From positions 310,001 to 374,000 of the forward strand of contig JAQGBZ010000002.1 in NCBI GenBank assembly GCA_034687125.1: DNA of 64,000 bases. The letters are read 5' to 3'. Under the pieces are notes generated by a model. It saw only the letters and a program-made list of their open reading frames with translations. It had not been told where the DNA came from and searched no databases. The DNA comes from Neelides folsomi (Eukaryota; Arthropoda; Collembola; Neelipleona; Neelidae). A program made the translations under genes and the position numbers. Numbering within the stretch: the first letter of the stretch is position 1; each line of letters begins with the position of its first letter. Below are positions 1 through 10,500 of this stretch, one piece after another.

Positions 1-472
1 ATTCAAATACTCTTAAATACATTCTCTATATGAATATGAGCTCAATCTACTCAATTCCTTATACTTATATAATAGATACATACTCTACATACTTACTGTA
101 TATAATACTTTACATAATTTAGATGAATATACTTATAGTAAGATAAATATAGTATATTATCTTATACATAGATAATACTTAGCTTTTAAGTTCACATTGA
201 CAAAATTCCGGAGTAAATAAATTTCCTGGTGAATAAAGAAAGGAATAAATTAAGTCCGATCAGAAAATGATGTGGCCTTGTTTTATTCTTTTATTAATAA
301 TTTGACTTCCCCAAAGCATCTCTGGGTTTTGTGAATTACTGAAAGTTTTGTGTGTAATTATTCCCCTTCTTTCTGCCCCTGTGTAACATTCATTTTCATT
401 AAGTTGGAAGACCAACCTTGTCCAATTAAAGGACTCCTGTTTGAAATTTGGTTCAATTTGGATTGTCCTTAG
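1..472. other. AT-rich intron of the kainate receptor gene
   Basis: This stretch precedes the first recognisable receptor exon, which opens after a TAG acceptor at 470-472. It is very AT-rich up to about 250 and shows no exon I can support. The reading frame on the minus strand at 260-583 runs across the acceptor and the true exon and is a shadow. The signal peptide and the first part of the amino-terminal domain must lie left of the window. Confidence 0.7.
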
Positions 473-622
473 GACTTGGAAATGTACGACCTCGAGGACT
501 TTGGCTACAACAGTGTGAATATAACGTCTTTCCGGCTGATGGAACACAGCGTGGAGAACATCCGCAGCGTGGAAGACATGCAAAGGTTCAACCCCAAGAG
601 CTATAACTCCAAAGTTTTGCAG
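473..622 (+). CDS. Receptor exon: amino-terminal domain
   Basis: This exon of 50 codons is in phase 0 at both ends (TAG acceptor, GTAAGA donor). It encodes the segment with [17 protein letters not shown], characteristic of the leucine/isoleucine/valine-binding-protein-like domain of kainate receptors, which governs subunit assembly. The next exon continues with [10 protein letters not shown], matching the family's 'DAALMYDAV' region. Confidence 0.93.
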
Positions 623-3600
623 GTAAGACTTGTCTAATGCTTATTTTTATGAATAACCCAAAGTGAGGAAAAAGATTGAATTTCCATGGCCCATCACCAG
701 CCTTCCATGGGCCACTCAATAAATTTATGAAGACCGTTAGGGGGAATAGAGCCATTCAAACCCACACTGTTCTTCCCATTCTCCACATCCTCAACTTTCT
801 TATCGGCCCATCTGGAGAAGTTGTTTAACTTTCTCTCCTAGAGCGATGCTGCATTGATCTATGATGGAGTTTTATCCTTCTGTCATGGCCTACGATCCTT
901 CGACGCGAGCCACGAAATCCGACCAGCTAATGTCTCGTGTGAAAAAGAACAATCTTGGCCTGATGGTCTCTCACTTCTCAACTATATTAACAGCGTAAGT
1001 CACATTCATCAAATCATCAATCACGGGTTTGATATGGGCAAAAAATATTCAATATCATAAAATTTTCTTTATTCGCCCTCAATTGAAAAAAATCACCAAT
1101 AAAATATATTATGTATATATGATTACATACAAATATATATGATTTATATTGTTTTATTAGACAATTATTTAATTATTATGAAATATTTGGGTCACGTACA
1201 AATTTGTATTTGAAAAAAATTTGTCAATCTTACATGAATTTCTCGTATGAATATTTTCATGTAAACTTGTGGAATAAATATTTTGTGTAGTATAATACAA
1301 GTCTGTATTTTATGCGTATTTAATACATGTTTTGGAGCTAAAGAAGTGTTTTGTATGGAAAAAGTAGAAAGGATTTAAAAACCATCTTTAAGTTTCATCT
1401 TCACCTCGTTTTGAAGGTCTTAAAATGGCGCTCTTCATTTTATGCCTGGGACATTTGAGGGGTTGTAAACCTTGTGGATCATTTTATATTCTCTGTGAAT
1501 GGAGTCGAGGTCGGGCCGGGATTTTACAATCCATTACTCTTTAGGTCTCATTCAACGGTCTCACGGGACGGATTCTTCTCCGCGAAGGGACCCGGAACGA
1601 CCCTCACCTGACCCTCATGAAGCTCAAGAACCGGCATTTGCAACCTGTGGGCCAATGGTCGTCCTCCAAAGGTCTCATTGTCCATGATCATGAGGCGTTC
1701 AGCAGCGGTGATAGCCCGAACGTGACTCTCCGGGTCACAACTGTTCTCGTAAGCGGCCAAATGAGGCCACCAGATGGGAACCCGGGTGGGTCTAATGGAT
1801 TCCCACAGGAAAAGCCCTACGTGATGTTGAAGAGCGATTCGAATTTGACGGGGAACGCACGCTACGAGGGCTTCTGCATTGATTTGCTCAAAGACGTCGC
1901 AACGCTTGTGGGGTTCCAGTACACGATCGAGATCGTCGCGGACGGGAAATACGGGGTGGAGGATCCGGTGACGAAGGAGTGGAACGGAATCGTCCGAGAA
2001 CTCATTGACGGTGTAAGGACAAACAAAGTTTCATGAAATAAGGGAATCTCCAAATACACGTGTGAGTGAGGTAGAAAGTTTGCCAATCTTTCAGAAATCC
2101 GATTTGGCTGTTGGGTCCATGACCATCAACTCGGCACGAGAGAAAGTCATTGACTTCACAAAGCCATTCAGAAATCTGGGGATCTCTATTTTGTTCAAGG
2201 TATCCATCCTCGTCTTCTTCCTCAACAAACTCATCGGCTCCTTCTCACGATCCGAGAAATTGAAACTTTGGAATCTTTTACAGCTTCCGAAGAAACCTCC
2301 CGCCCGGCTTTTTAGCTTCCTCAACCCTCTGTCTGCAGAAATTTGGGCATGGGTCGCAGGTGATTATAATGTTATATACTAAAACCCTTCATCCATGCTT
2401 TTTCCATTCAATTTTAAATGGCACTATTTTGGAAAAGTTTTTTAAAAGTTCAATACCTACACATATTGATTTTAATGTATGTAATACATGGTAATAAGTT
2501 CTAATAAGATATAAAAAATAAGTGCCCAATATGAACAAATATACTAGAAAATACCAGTACATAACTGTAAGTGAAATATATTTAAATGAAAAATGAAGTA
2601 TATTAAGATATGTTTAATAATGATTCTGAGAGGAATTTTATTGAATATTCCAGAAAAGAATTTTCTCAATTTCCCATCAATTCTGTCGGGGGTCTTTGAA
2701 AATGTCATTTCAAACGGGCTCAATTAATAACTTAATTTCTTCATGAATGCATTTCTTTTTTCTTTCTCTCCAAGAAAGAAACTTTTCATCCCGACCCCAT
2801 TTTTTAATTAGGACGTAAATGAAAGAGGAAAGTTCCAGACTCCTTCTGTTGTACTTAGGTGCGTACGTGTTGGTCTGCTTCACCCTCTTCGTCGTGGCGA
2901 GATTCACACCCAACGAGTGGCTCGCTCCGCCTCCGTGTGCCGGCGACGAAGGCGTCCTCGAGAACCAATTTTCCTTCCCAAACTCCGTCTGGTTCATCAC
3001 TGGGACGTTTCTCCGCCAAGGGTCCGGACTCAATCCCAAAGTAAGTCCTAATTCATTTCTTCTCCACAAAATTATGACCAAAACATGATCCAAAAATGAC
3101 CAAGACCTGACATGATCCATAAATGACCAAGACATGATGTTTTGTCCAGGCAACTTCGACCCGTCTCGTGGGAGGCATCTGGTGGTTTTTCACCCTCATA
3201 ATTGTTTCGTCCTACACGGCCAATCTCGCCGCATTCTTGACAGTTGACAGGAAGAGCACGCCAATTGAGTCGGCCGAAGATCTTGCAGAACAGTCGGAAA
3301 TTTCCTACGGGACCCTCGAAAGTGGATCCACAATGGACTTCTTCCGGGTAGGTCGGATTTGACTAATGGACGGCTATCACTCACACGCGTGACAGCTCCC
3401 TTAATGCCCGCGCGGAAACTATCCATTATTCAAACTATTACAACTCTACTCATTAGCCCAAGTCTAGGCGTCTTGGGCAAGACGTTGTTCGTTGGAGAAA
3501 TCGCTCTAATGCTACTAATCCATATTTACAACATTCTTCCCAGGAATCCTTTTTTTAAATTTTATGAAAGGAATGATAGTCGCTGTATTTAGCTAGAAAT

Positions 3601-6600
3601 TTCAAATTTCAGGAAATTTCAATTCTTATATATTTACTTCCATCGGTCTTTAATGTGACAATTGAGAATGGATGTAAAATAAGTTGTAGGATTTGAATGG
3701 GGTCATGAAAGTCAGAATAAATTGACATGGGTTATGTAATGACTTTGGGAATCTCAGCTAGTGATAGTCAATAATTCAATTTGCCTCTTTGGCTCATCTC
3801 CAGAGGGATGAATCGTGTGACCAAATAAGAAGTACCTTTATATTCACAAGACTGGTATTTAATTAGAAGGTCTCTAAATCTACGTATATATTACATAGAA
3901 TTTGTATTTTGAGCCAGAAAAAGTTTTTTGAAATCATATGGAGATTAAATTCTTTTTCATGAGTTTGTTGTAAATAAAACGAGGATTTGTCTTGACTGTC
4001 CTTCCTCTTTCCCCCAATTGACCTGTCTGTCGGGTTACATTATTAGCTCTTTATATGGAAATCAGGGTTGGTTGCCCATTTGTCAAGAATGAGAATTTGT
4101 TGTTCCGCAGAACTCGAGCATGGAGACGTATCACAAGATGTGGAAGTACATGGAGTCGGCCCGGCCCAACGTCTTCGTCCAGACCTATGAGAAAGGGATC
4201 AGTCGGGTCCTTGCGGGGAATTACGCCTTCCTCATCGAGTCTCCCATGTTGGACTATGCGGTTCAGCGAGATTGCAACCTCACCCAGATCGGAGGGCTCC
4301 TTGACTCGAAGGGATATGGCATCGCGATGCCAAAGGGCAAGTTCATGATTTTATTACACCTAGACTCAATCAGTTCAACCCAATTAACTCCACCCGCCCC
4401 AATGGGCCCATGGATTGAAAGACAATTGATTAAAGACGACGCTCCATTTCTCCCCCTCAGGACTCTGGAGGACATTGAGAGACAAATAAATCCCGAGACT
4501 AACTTGTCAACTCAAACCCACAATTCTGAATGGTTATTTACCCAATGAAAGGGAGAGTTAATCGGAACGAGAAAGATCAACTGTTCAAGCTTGAGAGATC
4601 AACAACAAATTCTCCCTCCATTGAGCTCATTCGCGTCCCTCCGCTTCCTCGCAAGATTTATGATAATTAAATATCCCATTTACAAAACCCATTCAAGTCA
4701 ATTAAAATTATTGTAGAAATTTTTATCAATTAATATCAAATCATTCTGAAAGAATGTCAATTTCTTTTATTGTTATTCCTTTCTCAATTTGACTTAAACT
4801 TTCCTTTTTTAAAGAAAATTTTCAAAGCGGGAAAAGTTTTACAATTCTTTTCAAAAATTAAATAACATTCTAAAAATTATTCTATTGAAGAAAAAGGTCA
4901 TAATAGTATAATAGATATTTTTATTTGCATAATATACTGGATTTAAAACTAGATTGCATAATAAAAAAAAGTTTTTAGCGGTGTCATATACACACACTTG
5001 TCACTCTTTATTCTTTCGCTTAAATTCATTTAAACGGTCTGAAATATATTCGAGTTGGACAAAGGGATGGGATAAATAGGCATAATAGTGAAGATATCAA
5101 AATGGCTTGAAATGGAGACGAAGGATTGAAAAGGGAAGAATGGGGAACCATTACTCCATTTCAAACCAAAAGAAAGGCGTTGAGTGATGGAGAAATATCA
5201 AAAATGGCTTTGATTTAAAATTTCCTCACTTTCAGTTTCAACTGAGTTAAAAAGTGTGAAGAGGGTTAAAAGCATTGAGATGTATTTAATTTTATTGAAT
5301 TGTTTTTATTTATTATTTTATTTGGCAATTATTATTAAATTCGGTATTTATTTTGTTCAGGTGGGCCGTGGAGGGACAAATTGTCTTTGGCCATTCTTGA
5401 GCTTCAAGAAAAAGGGATGATTCAGTTGCTGTACAATAAATGGTGGAAGAATACCGGCGACGTCTGCAACCGAGATGATAAAAAAGACTCAAAGGCTTCT
5501 CCACTCGGCGTCGACAACATTGGGGGTGTGTTCGTGGTTCTCCTCGCCGGGCTGATCGTGTCCATCGTCGTCGCCATCTGCGAGTTTTGCATCCATGTGA
5601 AGAGGAACGCGAGGCTGAAAAAAGTAATAATATTATTCATTCCTCCCTTTTGTGCAGAATGAAAAATTCCCCTCCACTTGGGTGGAGTGAGACGTAAGAC
5701 GGCGTAAGAGAGTACATGGGAACTGTGTGTATATATAAATATATTTGAGATTGTCCCTGATTGAGATTTATTTATAATTTCGGAGCGAGTTTTTGAAACA
5801 ATAATATTTTTTCTCGCCCGCTCCGCTTGTGTCCAAATTTTATAAGAATCACACCATGGAAGGATTTAATAATAAACTTTTTAAAAATCCCGTCAAGGAT
5901 TTCTAATGGGAAACTTGATCTATTTCATTTTTTATTATTATTCATTCTGAGCATTCTCCTCCTGTCCACATTCATCTATCCCTATGAACCCTAATCCATG
6001 AATACGAAAGCGAAAGTCCCTTTCAAACTAATAACATTTTTAACTTTATTCAAAAGTTCCCCAAACTTGGCGACGCGCCCCGTCCAAATTCATCATTTCT
6101 TCTCTTTGGTCCGAGAGTCAAATGTCCCCATGGTTTTCCATTCCTCTCAAAATGAGTTATGGGGCCTTTTATATAATATATTTACCAGAGAAGATCAACA
6201 AGACCATTTTTCCGAGTCCATACAAATACATTTTCAACCAAATCCCGTCCAATTCCCTCATTCATCGCAATGTTGGAAAAAATTCATGTTGGGAATTTCC
6301 TTCCGCTCCCCAATTACAAATTCATGGTTTTCTTATTCAAGCCAATTTAATATAGCCATTGGATGGAGAAATTGAGAAATTGTTTTAAATTCAAAATTGT
6401 TTCTTTTCAGGCTTCCATCTGCTCCGAGATGCACAAAGAACTCACACTCGCCCTTCAATGCTGCCAGTCCTCACGGGATGAACCGATAATAGACCATTAC
6501 ATTTACAATAAGTCTTCACCGTCGTCGACGTACGTCCCGGTCCTCCCGGATCCACCCGGCACGAGCCAACCTTCAATTCCCATGTTTGAATTGAGAAAAT

Positions 6601-6623
6601 CCTCATTCGAATTCTCTTCATAA
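473..6623 (+). CDS. Kainate-type ionotropic glutamate receptor, C-terminal 11 exons (5'-partial)
   Basis: This is a ligand-gated cation channel subunit of the GluK family. Exons are 473-622, 842-994, 1545-1748, 1809-2012, 2095-2199, 2284-2359, 2859-3040, 3150-3347, 4111-4336, 5361-5623 and 6411-6623. All phases join, giving 657 residues plus stop. Numbering from the first residue in the window: the end of the amino-terminal domain carries [17 protein letters not shown] (about 6-22), S1 carries [11 protein letters not shown] then [11 protein letters not shown]1 is about 283-303, the pore loop about 341-354, M3 holds [11 protein letters not shown] (378-388), S2 follows, and M4 is about 552-573. 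Ligand-contact positions look kept: T247, R252, G417-S418-T419 and E467. The usual PLT motif reads SMT. The pore reads FLRQGSG where vertebrate GluK1/2 have LMQQGSE. The cytoplasmic tail is about 80 residues. The subfamily assignment is by recognition; whether it forms homomers cannot be told. Confidence 0.95.
2859..3040 (+). CDS. Receptor exon: end of M1 and pore loop with Arg at the Q/R site
   Basis: The phase-1 acceptor at 2857-2858 completes a Gly codon begun in the 2284-2359 exon, restoring [20 protein letters not shown] as M1. The pore helix reads [10 protein letters not shown] followed by [10 protein letters not shown]. The first residue of the QQ pair that lines the selectivity filter is encoded by CGC (3014-3016), so it is Arg in the genome without RNA editing. 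The residue three positions after the second Gln, acidic in GluK1/2, is Gly. The start at 2859 is fixed by phase; opening the exon earlier would run into stop codons. Confidence 0.93.
3150..3347 (+). CDS. Receptor exon: M3 gating helix and start of S2
   Basis: It encodes [11 protein letters not shown] and the near-invariant gate motif [10 protein letters not shown], then the M3-S2 linker [18 protein letters not shown] and the ligand-binding segment [13 protein letters not shown]. All are strongly conserved across AMPA and kainate receptors, so the gate is expected to be functional. The exon is 66 codons, phase 0 at both ends. Confidence 0.95.
4111..4336 (+). CDS. Receptor exon: S2 ligand-binding lobe, ends at a GC donor
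   Basis: It encodes the S2 lobe with [10 protein letters not shown], whose Glu is the amino-group ligand contact, then [21 protein letters not shown]. The exon must end after 4336, where the intron begins GCAAGT rather than GT. Phase 1 plus the two bases of the next exon (5361) gives Gly and continues [16 protein letters not shown], exactly as expected for the family (usual form SPYRDKITIAILQLQ). No GT donor nearby restores this frame. Confidence 0.92.
4337..5360 (+). other. GC-AG intron of the kainate receptor gene
   Basis: The donor is AAGG/GCAAGT at 4333-4342 and the acceptor is TTTTGTTCAG ending at 5360. Both flanking exons are certain by homology and the frame joins only with this GC donor. 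A reading frame continues through the donor to about 4548, but it loses all similarity to the receptor at 4337. The rest of the intron is AT-rich with no recognisable element. Confidence 0.88.
5361..5623 (+). CDS. Receptor exon: end of S2 and M4
   Basis: It begins in phase 2 and carries [17 protein letters not shown] and [10 protein letters not shown], then the linker [12 protein letters not shown] and the M4 helix [18 protein letters not shown], followed by the basic juxtamembrane [10 protein letters not shown]. The Cys in DVC is the usual partner of the S2 disulfide. It ends at AAA before GTAATA. Confidence 0.94.
6411..6623 (+). CDS. Receptor terminal exon: cytoplasmic tail
   Basis: A TTTCTTTTCAG acceptor opens a 70-residue tail beginning [11 protein letters not shown]. 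It continues with a Cys-Cys pair, then a Ser/Pro/Tyr-rich stretch ([16 protein letters not shown]) and ends FEFSS. Tails diverge fast in this family, so no function is inferred. The TAA stop is followed by AATAAA only 3 bases later. Confidence 0.85.
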   Translation, partial: ASICSEMHKELTLALQCCQSSRDEPIIDHYIYNKSSPSSTYVPVLPDPPGTSQPSIPMFELRKSSFEFSS

Positions 6624-6625
6624 TC

Positions 6626-6631
6626 AATAAA
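6626..6631 (+). terminator. Poly(A) signal of the receptor gene
   Basis: AATAAA lies 3 bases after the receptor stop codon. If used, the 3' UTR would be unusually short. Confidence 0.55.
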
Positions 6632-6835
6632 TGAATATAATGGTTAGGTTACCATCCAAGTGTTCCACACAAAAACTCCTTATTTAATTATTATAACAAA
6701 TTAAGAAAAATGTCTTATAACAATTACTCATATAATTACGTGTTTATTATGATTTAAGAATAATAGTGAAAAATATATTAGAGTTGTTGAATAAATTCAG
6801 ATGTAAAATTGATTGTACAGTTTGTCTATTTAATT

Positions 6836-7561
6836 CAAGGGTGTCCAGCGTTTTTGAGAGAAGGGCCAGATCTCGAAAAAAATATATGTTCGGGGGCCAG
6901 GTCTACTTTTTATTATAATTAATTAAATTAAAGTGTTAAAATGTATGTTATTATTATTACTTATTACCTTTAAAATCAGACTTGGGGGTTCCATGGGGAT
7001 CTGTACTCTGTACCAATACATATTGAATTTTTTTATTCGCAGATAGGCACCGAGTAAAATTTCTTAATTATTATACGAAAGTAAATAAGAAATTTTCTAT
7101 GTTCTAAATGTCGGAACCGTCAGTTTCCGAAACTTTTTTCGAAATTTTGACATTTATCTAATGACTGAACCTTAAAGTTTCAAGAAAATATTTTAATTTT
7201 TCCGTTTTACATTATATACCGGAACCGCCAGGTTTCGAGAAAATTTTGAAATTTTCCTTTATAAATTAACATTAATGTTACCAACTTAAAAATTGAATGA
7301 TGAAACTCAAAGATGCCCATATACGTTTTAATTAATGGGGTAATTTCATAGCAGAATATCATGTTAGGAATTTCTGATATTCATATTACATTAAGTTTAT
7401 GCATAAAAACACATGAATGTTCGCGTTTTTATATAAAACGTTGTGTCATGCTTTTTACTTGACAATTCAGAATATAGATTTTTAATAAGAATTTCTCATG
7501 GTGGACCGAGGGCGGCATATTTATCGCGAACCCTCCGCGGGCCGTACGTTGGACACCCCTG
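6836..7561. mobile_element. Non-autonomous hAT-type DNA transposon
   Basis: The ends are CAAGGGTGTCCAGCGT on the left and, read inward from the right, CAGGGGTGTCCAACGT: imperfect terminal inverted repeats of the kind seen in hAT/Charlie-like elements. Each end is bordered by the perfect 8-bp duplication ATTTAATT (6828-6835 and 7562-7569), the length typical of hAT insertion. The 726-bp interior has no transposase frame. It contains a partial internal repeat (around 7113-7151 and 7220-7256) sharing GGAACCG and TCGA-rich blocks. It lies about 200 bp past the receptor gene. Confidence 0.88.
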
Positions 7562-7569
7562 ATTTAATT

Positions 7570-10500
7570 AATCCAATTGTTTTGTTTCAGTCAATTTTAT
7601 AAATACTTATAAGAATTTAGATTGAAAAACAAGTTCAACAAAAAAGCTAAAAGTGTTACTTATTATTTTTACAATATTTAGCCAATATTTTGTTTTTAGC
7701 TGTTAAATAGTTTAATGTAAAAACACGTTTGTAGTAAAAATAATAAATTTTAAAATCGTTACATGAAAAAACATTTCATAAATATAATATGGAAAAGAAC
7801 AGTTTAATGCATTTCAATCATTTTTGAAAAAAATGAACTGATTGATTGTAAGTTAATCTAATATCAATTGAATAAATGCTGGAACATTTCAAAAATTTGG
7901 CATACAAATATTTTTCATATATATTATATTACAAAGCATACATATAATTAATTCTGGTATAGTAATTCCCTCTGGATAAAAGGACTCCCCTTTTACAAGA
8001 ACTTTTACATAGGTACATACCATACCATGTATGTATTATATGAAATACGATGCATGATATTAATAAATTTATAATATAAAATAAGTATATTATATCCTTC
8101 TTGCATTAATATTTAATACTATATGTCTGTAAATTGAAAATTAGACGATATGTATTCATTAAAGCTAATAAAGCATTGTGCCTTTTTGTCATTTGATAAG
8201 AAGTTCAAACAACGTTTATAAAATAACTGAAGAATCCCGCGCTTCGATGTGGAGACAAATGAAACGAAAGAAAGTTAAAGAGTAGATGCAGAGAAAGTTT
8301 TCCTATAGATGGACTCGGAGACTTCGTCGTAGCTTTTAGGCAATTTCCTTTTACTTTTCCATTGCTTGGTAAGCAAACGTTATAAAATTGAATTAGAAAT
8401 CGAATACATCGATGTAAATTAGAATTAAATATTTAATAAGCTTTGCCTTTTTTAAATGTCTTAAATTTAATTTAATTATACACTAGTTATAATTTTATAA
8501 TTCTTAAAATTTCACAAAGCAAACAAATTTAGCTACATATTACAATGCTATTTAATTAACTCCTCATTTTAAGAGCTTTCATCCCTATTAATTAATTAGA
8601 GATTATTTTGCCATCATAGTTATAGACTGCCATAATAGTTACTTATGTTGATTTACTTTATTCCCAGTTTTAGATATGTACTACTTATATTATTCATATA
8701 TTATTCGAATAAATTAGAAAAATCGAATATGTAATTAGGTATTCTCATTTGAACAGGAAATGTAAAATTGTTTTGTTTTAAATCGGACATATAAAATAGC
8801 TATTAAATATAATAAATACTTTACAAATTATTCATTCAATATTTATAAGAAAGATTTTGAATAATCCCTCCATGTTTCATTCAAAATGGAATAATAATGA
8901 AAAGGGAGAAATATTTTCCATGGACCAAACACCATTTTTCCTTCCAATAAATAAAGGGGAAATTTTTTCTCTGACTGGGGGGATTTGCCCCCACAAGCTC
9001 CACCATTTGAGTTTAGGGATCAAAGGGAATGTTTCCATGTCTCATTTAAATGACCCTGATTTCATCTGCATAGGAACTCCAATGATCCTTGGGAGCTCCC
9101 ACACTCATTCCTTCAACCCCAATACAATAATACTTGGAGTAAAATTGAGCGTTAGGTTGAAGGGATCGGGGATTAGGTCGCTCAGTTGTTCACTATGCGC
9201 TAATAGACAAAACTCTGCAGATCTTCTTCCCTCGTATAACCTTTTATGCTAATGAAATGAGGAAAAACTCCAGAAAATTGAGATAGAAATATTCAAACAA
9301 CTCCCAAGTTCTATTGCTTTCCTCCATACAACAAAGACACAAACCGGGTTTTACGATTATCATCGCCATTTCGATTACGAATTATGATTCGCTGATATAA
9401 AAGTTGAACTTATTTTCAAATCAATATATTTATACTTCCGTAGGTTTTACATTATTCGCCTATAAGGTCATATTCAACAAATCTAATTTATATAATTTTA
9501 ACACTTCACTAATATTTATGTAGATTATAATCTATTTTTTCATTGCTCGGCTCTGAATTTGAAAGATCCGCAAATTTTTTCCATGCATTTTAATAGGAAA
9601 TAATTGGCGATGAATTCGAATTCAGAGCCGAGCAGAAAAAAATAGATTATAATAATTTTCTCTATTAGGAAATTTTTAGACTGTGTTGGGAAATTATTAA
9701 TCTAATCTAGATATATTCTAAATTTTATAATATTATCTATTTATAATGAACAAGGTGGATAGTTAATGGGTAATAAATAAATAACTATGGTCATTTAACC
9801 CTAGAAGGAAAATAGATGAATAATTCAATTTAACTCCAAATTGTTTTTAGAAGTAGTTGGAGTCAAATACTCAAAGGATCCAAAATGAAAGTGATACTGG
9901 AGAAAGTGAAGCAATAACGTTAGAGATGATGTTCGGATTTAGCGATCAAATAAAAGAAGACGAGGTCGCAATGAGCCGCATAAGATGGTCATTCCCTAAT
10001 GTTAGCTCTGGGAGGAATGAAACTTCGAGATCTCCTATATCTTTCTATATGTCTGGCCTTATAAAGTTATATGAGAATGGATTAGAGATCGCTGCCCTCC
10101 CATTCATCTTCCAAATATCTCTACTTGACCCTTCCCCGCCAATATTTCATTTTACACTCAAATGCTTACATTACTTGTTTTAACTCCATTGGTCAATCCT
10201 TAAATAAACCATTTGTAAAACCTTTCCTTTCCTGGAAACCGAAGATGACCAACTTGGTATGAAACTCCTTTGACCAAAGTTGTTTAAATTTAAGAAATCC
10301 TTTTATTTAATATTTTATAAATTGTCAATATTTATCCTGATACAATATTGGCTTTATTTACAAGTTCCATAAATCTTTATTTCATCATATTTTTTTATTC
10401 CTATTTTTATTCCATACAATCCCATGGTTCAGCCTGATTCATAAAAAAGGTTTATACGCATAAAGATTTAATTATATTGTAAGTGTTTCTCTTTATTTGA

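Noticed and set aside
2710-3153. 147-codon minus-strand frame over the receptor pore exon
   Set aside because: It is the reverse-strand shadow of the certain exon 2859-3040, with no homology of its own.
4337-4548. Receptor frame continuing past 4336 as an alternative C-terminus
   Set aside because: Similarity to the family stops exactly at the GC donor and resumes at 5361; read-through would omit M4. Possible as a rare isoform but not called.
8857-9252. 131-codon plus-strand frame
   Set aside because: No recognisable domain or splice context; frames of this size occur by chance in the GC-richer patches of this window.
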